DNA from: Veillonellaceae bacterium
Lineage (GTDB): Bacteria > Bacillota_C > Negativicutes > UBA1444
NCBI GenBank assembly: GCA_012798135.1
Contig: JAAZNU010000027.1
Span: forward strand, 62,001 to 126,000
Direction: 5' to 3'
DNA: 64,000 bases
Numbering within the stretch: position 1 is the stretch's first letter; every line of letters begins with the position of its first letter. Made by a program: the position numbers and the translations under genes. Under the pieces are notes generated by a model. It saw only the letters and a program-made list of their open reading frames with translations, was not told the origin of the DNA and made no database searches. Of the stretch, positions 43,944 to 51,448 are shown piece after piece.

Positions 43944-44732
43944 ATGGAGGAGGCGCTGGTAAGGGAAATCGTGGCGCGAATACTGGCGGACCCGCGATTT
44001 CTGGCGATGGTGACAGCACTGCCGCAGAGTGGAGCGACGACGAAGCCGTTGGCGTTGGTGGCGGCGGACAGCGAGGCGGCGCTCGCGCTCTTAGCGAAGT
44101 TGCAGGAACGTTGGGGCGATGCTTATTCTCTGCAGGTCTGTCTGAGCGGGTCGGTTCAGGCAGCGAAGACGCCCTTGCCGCAGCGGTCGTGTCCGGAAGC
44201 ATTGCAGGATCAGGGGTGGAGCCGGTTGCTGGTTCCGTTATGTTCGGGCGGACAACTGGCGGATATCGCTCTGGGGCTGCGCGGAACGTCACTGTCGGCG
44301 CTCGTCGGCGCGGCAATTCTACGGGGAATTCCCGTGGAGATCGGACAAATCGACTATGGTTTCACCGACAAGACTCCGGCCGCCTATCGCCAGCTATTCG
44401 AAAGCTACGCAAAAACGGTGGCGGCGTATGGGGTGACAGTTGGTCCCGCCATGGGGACATCGGCGACCACACAGCCTCCAGCCATCTTGGCGCCGGTTGC
44501 GGCAGCGCCGACACTTCCTGGCAGCCTGGACGCGCCGGTCGTGGCGAAGGGATCGGCGGGCCGACCGGAAATTTTTTATGACAAGAATTTGATGACTGAA
44601 AAAGAAGCGGTTTTATTGCCTGAACAAGCGGTATTAAAACTGAAACGGGCCGTGATATTGACTCCTTCGGCCATTGATGCGCTGAAGCGTTTGAAAGTGC
44701 AGGTTTACAGGGAAGGAGTGCGGTTTTTGTGA
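43944..44732 (+). CDS. Ethanolamine utilisation protein of TIGR02536 type, unknown function
   Basis: 262 aa. Family known only from non-proteobacterial eut loci. Residues 1-25 form an amphipathic helix (EEALVREIVARILADPRFL), resembling encapsulation peptides. The middle (about 35-160) looks like an alpha/beta flavodoxin-like or Rossmann-like domain. A Pro/Ala linker follows, and the last 30 residues (RAVILTPSAIDALKRLKVQV) share the LTPSA-helix motif also found in EutT and EutQ here. It overlaps eutN by 4 bases (GTGA). Function unknown. Confidence 0.8.
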   Translation: MEEALVREIVARILADPRFLAMVTALPQSGATTKPLALVAADSEAALALLAKLQERWGDAYSLQVCLSGSVQAAKTPLPQRSCPEALQDQGWSRLLVPLCSGGQLADIALGLRGTSLSALVGAAILRGIPVEIGQIDYGFTDKTPAAYRQLFESYAKTVAAYGVTVGPAMGTSATTQPPAILAPVAAAPTLPGSLDAPVVAKGSAGRPEIFYDKNLMTEKEAVLLPEQAVLKLKRAVILTPSAIDALKRLKVQVYREGVRFL

Positions 44733-45022
44733 TCTTAGCGCGGGTCATTGGGAATGTCTGGTCCACGCGCAAGGAGGAATCTTTGCGGGGCTTGAAGTTT
44801 CTGGTTGTTCAGCCGGTTGCCGTGAAATACGACGACAACGGTAAAGTGGTGTTGGCGGATTCGGGAAACACCATCGTCGCCGGGGATAAAATTGGTGCCG
44901 GGGAAACGGAGATCGTCATGGTCGCCGCCGGTTCTTCCGCCCGGCAAAGCCTGGAAGACACCCACACTCCGATTGACGCCATGGTTGTGGGAATTATCGA
45001 TAAAGAAACCTTTGAAGCCTGA
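44729..45022 (+). CDS. eutN: Microcompartment vertex protein EutN (CcmL family)
   Basis: 97 aa, OB-like fold: MILARVIGNVWSTRKEESLRG, KFLVVQPV, DKIGAGETEIVMVAAGSSAR and PIDAMVVGIIDK. Pentamers of this family cap the shell vertices. GTG start overlapping the previous stop. Confidence 0.94.
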   Translation: MILARVIGNVWSTRKEESLRGLKFLVVQPVAVKYDDNGKVVLADSGNTIVAGDKIGAGETEIVMVAAGSSARQSLEDTHTPIDAMVVGIIDKETFEA

Positions 45023-45036
45023 AATGGGTGAGTACG

Positions 45037-46359
45037 ATGAATGAAATCAGCGACAAAGTCAAGGCCGCCGGCGTTGTCGGCGCCGGCGGGGCCGGATTTC
45101 CCACGCATGTGAAGCTGGCGGCGCAAGCGGAGATTTTTCTGGTCAACGGCGCCGAGTGCGAACCGATGCTGCGGACGGACCAGCAATTGATGGCGAAATC
45201 GCCAGAGTTGCTCGTGCGGGGACTGGAGCTGGCGATGCAAGCGACCGGGGCCCGGGAGGGAATCATCGCCCTCAAGGCCAAGTACGGCGAAGCGATCGCG
45301 GCGTTGAAACCGTTGCTGCGGCCGAATATGCGGATCGAAATCCTGCGGGACATTTATCCGGCCGGTGACGAGGTTATTACATTGTGGCTGACGACGGGCC
45401 GCCGGGTGCCGCCGGGCGGGATTCCCATCAATGTCGGCGCGGTGGTCAATAATCCGCAAACCTTGATGAACGTGGCCCGCGCGGTCGATGGTACGCCGGT
45501 CACGACGCGAACCTTTACCATCACCGGCGCGGTGGCCAAACCAATGACCGTTACGGTTCCTCTGGGGGTCTCCCTGCAGAAAATGCTGGATCTGGCCGGC
45601 GGGCCGACCTGTAACTGTCCGGCATTTATTGATGGCGGGCCGATGATGGGGCATCTGATCGACGACCTGAGCCAGCCGGTGACCAAAACGACCGGCGGTC
45701 TCATTGTGTTGCCGGAGGATCATATGTTGGTCCGGCGCAAACGGCAGACGATGGGTAGCGTTCTGCGTATCGCCAAAACTGTGTGTGAACAGTGCATGTA
45801 TTGTACGGAACTTTGCCCTCGCCACATCATCGGCCATGAACTGCCGCCGCACCTGATCATCCGGACCGTGAACCACAATCGGCTGGGTGCACCATCGGTG
45901 ATTCGTAGCGCGCTGACCTGTTCGGAATGCGGCGTTTGCGAAGCTTACGCCTGCCCGGTCGGCATTTCGCCGATGCGGGTGAATATCGCTCTCAAGACCG
46001 AATTGCGGGCCAACAATGTCCGCTACGAAGGAGAACTCGGTCCGGTTGATCCGATGGCCGAAAATCGGCTGATTCCAATTTCCCGGCTGGTGTCCCGACT
46101 GAACCTCGGCCCTTGGTATCCGCACCATGCTCCATTGCAGGAACAGGAGTATGTGGCCGAGGAAGTTACTCTGATGCTCAAGCAGCATGCCGGAGCGCCG
46201 GCGACGTCGGTAGTCAAGGTTGGCGACGTTGTGGCGAAAGGGCAACTGGTGGCCGAGATACCGGACGGCGCTCTGGGCGCGCGCATTCATGCCAGCATTG
46301 ACGGGGTTGTCAGCCAAGTGACCGGTCAGGCCATCGAGATCCGAAATGGAGGGAAATGA
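45037..46359 (+). CDS. pduS: PduS-like cobalamin reductase / RnfC-type Fe-S flavoprotein
   Basis: About 440 aa from ATG 45037 (GTG 45028 is alternative). The N-terminal RnfC-like region binds FMN/NADH (GAGGAGFPTHVKL, NGAECEPML at 37-44). An SLBB-like fold is followed by two [4Fe-4S] motifs, Cys250/253/256/260 and Cys295/298/301/306, and a C-terminal barrel-sandwich domain (VVKVGDVVAKGQLVAEIPDG). In propanediol loci PduS reduces cob(II)/cob(III)alamin for the adenosyltransferase. Its partner PduT follows immediately. Confidence 0.9.
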   Translation: MNEISDKVKAAGVVGAGGAGFPTHVKLAAQAEIFLVNGAECEPMLRTDQQLMAKSPELLVRGLELAMQATGAREGIIALKAKYGEAIAALKPLLRPNMRIEILRDIYPAGDEVITLWLTTGRRVPPGGIPINVGAVVNNPQTLMNVARAVDGTPVTTRTFTITGAVAKPMTVTVPLGVSLQKMLDLAGGPTCNCPAFIDGGPMMGHLIDDLSQPVTKTTGGLIVLPEDHMLVRRKRQTMGSVLRIAKTVCEQCMYCTELCPRHIIGHELPPHLIIRTVNHNRLGAPSVIRSALTCSECGVCEAYACPVGISPMRVNIALKTELRANNVRYEGELGPVDPMAENRLIPISRLVSRLNLGPWYPHHAPLQEQEYVAEEVTLMLKQHAGAPATSVVKVGDVVAKGQLVAEIPDGALGARIHASIDGVVSQVTGQAIEIRNGGK

Positions 46360-46361
46360 TC

Positions 46362-46910
46362 ATGATTCATGCAATCGGGCTGGTGGAGTTCACATCGATT
46401 GCCAAAGGGATTGAAGCCGCCGACATCATGGCCAAAGTAGCCGACGTGAAGATCCAGGTGATGAAAACCTTGTGTCCGGGAAAATTCATGGTGTTGGTCA
46501 GCGGCGATGTGTCCTCCGTGCAGCAGTCCGTGACGGCAGGGGCCGAATTGGCGGCAGATACGGCGGTCGATCATTTTGTCATCCCCAATGTCCATGAATC
46601 GATTCTGCCGGCAATCGGCGGCGGCAATGATCTGCCGGTGGTGAAGGCGGTCGGCGTGATTGAGACTTATACCGTCGCCTCAGCCATTGAGGCCACCGAC
46701 GCGGCGGTCAAGGCGGCGGATGTGCAGCCGGTGCGTTTGCATATGGCGTTCGGTATCGGCGGCAAAGCCTATTGCGTGCTTTGCGGTGAAGTGGCGGCAG
46801 TAAAAACCGCCGTGGCGACTGGCAGCGAGCTGGCGGCTGGAAAGGGATTCCTGGTCAGTTCGATCGTGATTCCGCGCCCGCATGCCCAAGTAATCGAAGG
46901 ATTGATGTAG
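46362..46910 (+). CDS. pduT: PduT-like tandem-BMC shell protein with Fe-S pore cysteine
   Basis: 182 aa from ATG 46362 (GGAGGG 8 bases upstream; an earlier ATG overlaps the pduS stop but lies too close to the RBS). Two BMC domains in tandem: AIGLVEFTSIAKGIEAADIM and AVGVIETYTVASAIEATDAAV. Cys38 in KTLCPGKFMVL is at exactly the position that, in PduT trimers, holds a [4Fe-4S] cluster in the central pore. It should let electrons cross the shell to or from PduS. Confidence 0.92.
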   Translation: MIHAIGLVEFTSIAKGIEAADIMAKVADVKIQVMKTLCPGKFMVLVSGDVSSVQQSVTAGAELAADTAVDHFVIPNVHESILPAIGGGNDLPVVKAVGVIETYTVASAIEATDAAVKAADVQPVRLHMAFGIGGKAYCVLCGEVAAVKTAVATGSELAAGKGFLVSSIVIPRPHAQVIEGLM

Positions 46911-46939
46911 GCGGCGACGCTTAATAGGAGGGACAAGCC

Positions 46940-47545
46940 GTGAAAAAACTGATTACCGAGGAAGAATTGCGGGTGTTGGCCGGTGACGGCAAGGAAGTCG
47001 TGATTCCGGCCGGAAGCGTTTTGACGCCATCGGCGCTGGACATGGCCAAATTTATGAACCTGAATCTGATTCGCGCCGAAGCGGGCACCGCGGCGACGTC
47101 TGGCGCTGCAACGTCGTTTTGCGACGAACCGAGCGATGAAGACATCCGCCGGATTGTCCGGACTGTGTTGGCGGAAAAGACCAAACCTGCCTGCGCCAAT
47201 CCCCGTGTAACTTACGTGAAGGGCGAGTCGGTCAAGCTGGAACCGTTTTCGCAGGCGCCGCCGGGACAGGTGATCCAGATGACGGATGTGGTGACGTCCC
47301 GGGAAGGTAATTTGGCGGCCGGGTTCATGACCTTCGATAAATCGCAGCTACCCTGGCATCTGACGTATGACGAGGTGGACTATGTGGTGGAAGGTACATT
47401 CACGCTGCAGGCCAACGGCAAAACTTTTACCTGCAGAGCCGGCGACGTGATGTACATTCCGAAGGACACCCAAGTAGTGTTCGGTTCCCCCGACCGCTGC
47501 AAGGTCCTCTATGTCACCTATCCGGCGAATTGGGCGGAAGTCTGA
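46940..47545 (+). CDS. eutQ: EutQ cupin protein (acetate kinase-type)
   Basis: 201 aa. N-terminal part KKLITEEELRVLAG and [20 protein letters not shown], a middle acidic-basic helix (DEDIRRIVRTVLAEK, 67-80) like an encapsulation peptide, and a C-terminal cupin (about 100-200, GFMTFDKSQLPWHLTYDEVDYVVEG, split here by DVMYIPKDTQVVFG). EutQ of Salmonella is reported as an acetate kinase, which would convert the acetyl-phosphate from the PduL domain into acetate and ATP. Confidence 0.92.
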   Translation: MKKLITEEELRVLAGDGKEVVIPAGSVLTPSALDMAKFMNLNLIRAEAGTAATSGAATSFCDEPSDEDIRRIVRTVLAEKTKPACANPRVTYVKGESVKLEPFSQAPPGQVIQMTDVVTSREGNLAAGFMTFDKSQLPWHLTYDEVDYVVEGTFTLQANGKTFTCRAGDVMYIPKDTQVVFGSPDRCKVLYVTYPANWAEV

Positions 47546-47650
47546 TTTGCCGGCGGGAGAATTCCATTCAGCAATAGTCTGCAGAAAGGATGTGTTGCCG
47601 TCATCGCCATAATCCGCCCGAAAAAATGAGAAAAAGGAGTGATCGGACAA

Positions 47651-48919
47651 ATGTTCAACTTCAAGGGCAAAAAAAGTTTCATAGCCATGTTGGTCATCGC
47701 GATGTTCATGATCGCGAACGTTGCGGTGGTCAGCGCGGCCGGCCAGGTTCTGTCGCCGGGGAAATGGGCGCCCAATACCTACAAGTCCATGCAGAAATTG
47801 ATTGACGACTATGGCGTAAAAAGCCCCAACTACAATTCCGCCAAAAAACCGTATGTCGTGTTTGACTGGGACAACACCTGCATCATGAACGACACGGAAG
47901 AAGCCTTATACCAGTACCAGATCGAGAATTTGGCATTCAAACTGACGCCGGCTGAAATCGGCGACCTCGTGAAAAAGAACGTTCCCAAAGATTCCTTCCT
48001 GAAAGACTATAACAATGCCGCCGGCCAGAGCGTCAATGTCGACGCTGTCGCCGAAGACATCGTCAGCAGCTACACCTACCTCTACAATAACTACATCGGC
48101 CTGAACGGCCTGATGAGCCTGGCCGACATCAAAAAGACCGCCGAATACGAAGATTTCCGCGCCAAGATGTACTATGCGTATGAAGCCATTGGCGACACCT
48201 TCGGTACCAAAGTCAGCTACACCTGGGTGCTGTTCTTCTTCAAGAACATGAGCACCGACGAAGTCATGGCCTTGGCGGAAAAATCCAATGATTACAACCT
48301 GGGACAGGCCATCGGCAAGGTGAAGTGGACCAGCCCCGCTTCCCTGCCCGGCAAAGCCGGAGTCGTGGGAGTTAAGCACAATACAGGCCTGCGGCTGACA
48401 GAAGAAATCGTCGACCTGATGCATACCTTCCGGGATAATGGCATCGACGTCTATGTCTGCTCGGCTTCCATGGAAGACGTGGTCGCGGTATTCGCCACCA
48501 ACCCCAAATACGGGTATAACCTGCCCCGCGCCAATATCATCGGCATGCGGCTGACCAAGGTGAACGACGTGATTCAGGACACTTACCTGAAAGACTATCC
48601 GCAAACCGGTGAAGGCGGCAAGACAGTAGCTATTAAAGCCCTGTTGGCAAACAAGAAGGGCGATCCGCTGTTTATCGCCGGCGACAGCAGTGGCGACTGG
48701 AATATGATGACGGACTTCGCGGGAATCAAACGCGTTCTGCTGGTAAACCGCCTTAAGGGCGGCAAATTCGGCAAACTTTGCGCGGAAGCAGCTGCTACCA
48801 TCGGCAAAGCGAACGTTAAGTATCTGTTGCAGGGCCGCAACGAGAACACCGGACTCTGGATGCCCAGCGAAGCTATGCTGAAGTACGGCAAAGATACCCC
48901 GGCGCTCATTGCCAAATAA
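47651..48919 (+). CDS. Secreted HAD phosphatase, possible phosphorylcholine/phosphoethanolamine phosphatase
   Basis: 422 aa from ATG 47651 (AAGGAG 11 bases upstream). Signal peptide 1-30 (cleavage near VSAAG). HAD motifs: I, FDWDNT (Asp72, Asp74); II, CSASMEDV; III, GDSSGDWNMM. The DxDNT form and GDSSGD resemble exported phosphorylcholine phosphatases such as Pseudomonas PchP. It is 106 bases after eutQ with no terminator between them and a strong terminator after it. Release of ethanolamine from phosphoethanolamine outside the membrane is a plausible role; substrate is inferred only. Confidence 0.78.
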   Translation: MFNFKGKKSFIAMLVIAMFMIANVAVVSAAGQVLSPGKWAPNTYKSMQKLIDDYGVKSPNYNSAKKPYVVFDWDNTCIMNDTEEALYQYQIENLAFKLTPAEIGDLVKKNVPKDSFLKDYNNAAGQSVNVDAVAEDIVSSYTYLYNNYIGLNGLMSLADIKKTAEYEDFRAKMYYAYEAIGDTFGTKVSYTWVLFFFKNMSTDEVMALAEKSNDYNLGQAIGKVKWTSPASLPGKAGVVGVKHNTGLRLTEEIVDLMHTFRDNGIDVYVCSASMEDVVAVFATNPKYGYNLPRANIIGMRLTKVNDVIQDTYLKDYPQTGEGGKTVAIKALLANKKGDPLFIAGDSSGDWNMMTDFAGIKRVLLVNRLKGGKFGKLCAEAAATIGKANVKYLLQGRNENTGLWMPSEAMLKYGKDTPALIAK

Positions 48920-48943
48920 GTACGTTATAAAGATCAGACGATA

Positions 48944-48983
48944 AAAGTCCCGGGTTCGGCGTAATCGCCGAACCCGGGACTTT
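48944..48983 (+). terminator. Rho-independent terminator ending the eut locus
   Basis: Perfect 18-bp stem (AAAGTCCCGGGTTCGGCG against CGCCGAACCCGGGACTTT) with loop TAAT and a T-rich 3' side. Also usable for the convergent gene at 49012. Confidence 0.85.
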
Positions 48984-49011
48984 GTGTTTCGGTGCAGAAT
49001 GGAATCCAATA

Positions 49012-49530
49012 TTATTGTTGGGATTTTTGCAGGGCGATGTCGCCGATCACCGGCACCTTGTACCATTCGTTCTGATAAGCCTTGACCATCAACAGAACCC
49101 ACAAGATGAGCGATACCAGCGATAGGACACCGGAAACGGCGAACAGCAGGGCCCAAAGCCGGAGTGCCGGGAACAGGACCCAGGACAACACCAGATGCAA
49201 TACATGGATGCCGCCGAACAATAGCATAGACTGCATCGCATGGAACCTCACGAAGGGGCGTTTGTCGATGAAGAAGAACACCAGTCCGGACAGCCAGCCC
49301 AATACATAACACAGCAAGGCGGCGATGTTCTGTTGCAGGCCGGATTCCGCGGGTTGGCCGTAACCGGGGGGCGGTGGGTAATAGCCGGGCGGAGGAGGAG
49401 GAGGATAACCCTGACCGGGCGGAGGCGACGGAGGTGGGGCGTAACCGGGGGCATTCATGGGCGAACCGCAGCTTTTGCAAAAATTGGCCGAAGCGTCATT
49501 GTCGGCTCCACAACGGGCGCAATTGGGCAT
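49012..49530 (-). CDS. Zinc-ribbon DUF4870-like membrane protein
   Basis: 172 aa. N-terminal zinc ribbon CARCG...CKSCG (residues 4-21), then a Pro/Gly/Tyr-rich low-complexity linker (about 25-65), then three membrane helices (about 70-155) with FIDKRPFVRFHAMQSMLLF, the DUF4870-type signature. Orphan gene in a divergent position, function unknown. Confidence 0.82.
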   Translation of the reverse strand: MPNCARCGADNDASANFCKSCGSPMNAPGYAPPPSPPPGQGYPPPPPPGYYPPPPGYGQPAESGLQQNIAALLCYVLGWLSGLVFFFIDKRPFVRFHAMQSMLLFGGIHVLHLVLSWVLFPALRLWALLFAVSGVLSLVSLILWVLLMVKAYQNEWYKVPVIGDIALQKSQQ

Positions 49531-49659
49531 AATGGCAAACCTCCCGATTTTAATATTGGAACCCTATTATTTACAATACGCTGTTCGGTGGGAATATCCT
49601 TTATTCAAACGATAATCGATAAGAAATCGGGATTGATTTTTTTGAGGGTAGCAAATTTT

Positions 49660-51306
49660 TCAGGAGTCAAAAACTAGACGTCCGCCAGCAATGGTTTTGA
49701 GAACCTGTATTTCCCGGAGTCGGGAAGTTTCCACAGTAAACGGATCAGCTGACAGGACGACAAGATCGGCGAACTTTCCGGGCGTCAAGGTTCCCTTTTC
49801 CGTTTCGGCGAATTCGGCAAAAGCCGCGCCGGTCGTGAAAGCGGCTACAGCCTGCCCGACGGACAGCTTTTGTTCGGGCTGCCAACCTGCCGGATTACGA
49901 CCGTCGGCGGTCGTTCGGTTCACGGCGGCATGAATTCCCAGCAGCGGATCGAGCGGCGCCACCGTCCAGTCCGAACCGCCGGCCAGTATAACGCCGGCGT
50001 CGGCCAGTGAGCGGAAGGCATAGGTGAATCGGGCGCGTTCCGGGCCGATTCGGCGCTCGGCCCAGCCACCGTCATCGATGACATGAGCCGGCTGGATCGA
50101 AGCGATGATTTTTTGGTGAGCGATTCGGGGGATATCTTCCGGCAGCAGATGCTGGGCGTGTTCAACCCGGAACCGGCGGTCCCGCGGGCCGTTGGCCTGA
50201 GCGACGCGTTCGAAGATGTCGAACAGCAGGGAGTTGGCGCGATCGCCGATGGCGTGGACCGAAACGGGGATTCCCGCTTGGTCCGCCTCGCGGATACGCC
50301 GTTCCATTTCTTCTTCGGGAAACATTTCCTCCTGCAGCAGGCCGCAATAGCCGGGGGCATCGCTGTAGGGCTCAAAGAAATACGCAGTGCGCCCGCCCAG
50401 CGAACCGTCGGTGAATCCTTTCAGGCCGCCGAACCGCAGCCAGGGATCGGCGGCGGGGCCGAATTCGAAAGCCGGCAGTGCTTGCCGGGCGCGGTCCCAG
50501 TCGACGAGGGGCAGCCGGGCGTAAATCCGGCATGTCAATTCATGGCGACGGCGGAAAGAACGGAATAGTTCCCACTCGCTCCAGGAGGGATTTTTCCAGT
50601 CGGTCACGTCCTGCACGGAGGTGACGCCGTGACTGGCTGCTTCTGCCAAGGCCAAGCGCAGCGCTGTCGCCTGTTCGTCAGGAGAAGGCTTGGGGATGAA
50701 GGCTTCGAGCAGTTTAATGGCGGCATCCTTCAGAATGCCGGTGGGGTCGCCGGTCGCCGGATCGCGGTAGATTTCGCCGCCAGCGGGGTCGGGCGTTCCG
50801 GCGCCGATGCCGGCCAAGCGCAACGCGGCGCTATTGGCCAGTCCGATGTGCAGGTCGGTACGGGTCACGAATACCGGAATATCGGCAGTGCAGGCATCGA
50901 TCCACTGCTTGTGCGGCAGGGGCGAATCCGGCCAAGTTTCTTGATCCCAACCGCCGCCGCGAACCCATTCGCCCCTTGGTGTCAGGCGGGCCCGGTCGGC
51001 AATGCGCCGGACAAATTCAGCGGGATTGCGCGCGCCGCGCAGGTCGACCGCCAACAGGGAGAATCCGCCGGCCAGAAAATGCGTATGGGAGTCGATAAAT
51101 CCAGGCAGCACCGTTTTGCCTTGTAGGTCCAGGACCGGTGCATGCGGCAGGAATTGCGCGGCCAGGGCGCGAATTTCGTCGGTCCGCCCCAGGGCGAGAA
51201 TCCGGCCGTCTCGTACCGCTAAAGCTTGTGCGGCGGGGTTCGCGGGGTCGAGCGTGCGGATGTTGGCGTTGATCAGGACGCGGTTCGATTGCGTCGGGGA
51301 TTCCAT
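49660..51306 (-). CDS. Metal-dependent amidohydrolase, YtcJ family
   Basis: 548 aa. Motif LPGFIDSHTHFLAGGFSL with the metal-binding HxH, VHAIGDRANS, RVEHAQHL, and GSDWTVAPLDPLLGIHAAV near the end. This is the YtcJ/NfdA-like amidohydrolase_3 group, cytosolic, often annotated as N-substituted formamide deformylase; true substrates vary. GGAGGTGC RBS. Single gene. Confidence 0.88.
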   Translation of the reverse strand: MESPTQSNRVLINANIRTLDPANPAAQALAVRDGRILALGRTDEIRALAAQFLPHAPVLDLQGKTVLPGFIDSHTHFLAGGFSLLAVDLRGARNPAEFVRRIADRARLTPRGEWVRGGGWDQETWPDSPLPHKQWIDACTADIPVFVTRTDLHIGLANSAALRLAGIGAGTPDPAGGEIYRDPATGDPTGILKDAAIKLLEAFIPKPSPDEQATALRLALAEAASHGVTSVQDVTDWKNPSWSEWELFRSFRRRHELTCRIYARLPLVDWDRARQALPAFEFGPAADPWLRFGGLKGFTDGSLGGRTAYFFEPYSDAPGYCGLLQEEMFPEEEMERRIREADQAGIPVSVHAIGDRANSLLFDIFERVAQANGPRDRRFRVEHAQHLLPEDIPRIAHQKIIASIQPAHVIDDGGWAERRIGPERARFTYAFRSLADAGVILAGGSDWTVAPLDPLLGIHAAVNRTTADGRNPAGWQPEQKLSVGQAVAAFTTGAAFAEFAETEKGTLTPGKFADLVVLSADPFTVETSRLREIQVLKTIAGGRLVFDS

Positions 51307-51448
51307 TAACGAGCACCTCCATGAATAGCGGGGAATCCTTTGAATTTCCCATCCGGACGTTGCCGCAGGCAGGAAATACTAGGACCGCTGTGGAACAATC
51401 TTTGGATATGAGCCCATTATAACGTGAACGAACCGGGGAGGGAATCGC

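Noticed and set aside
44809..46317. A 502-codon minus-strand frame opposite eutN and pduS
   Set aside because: Antisense shadow of conserved Fe-S protein; composition unlike a real protein.
47906..49480. A 524-codon minus-strand frame opposite the HAD phosphatase and the zinc-ribbon gene
   Set aside because: It crosses a strong terminator and overlaps two real genes; low-complexity, no domain.
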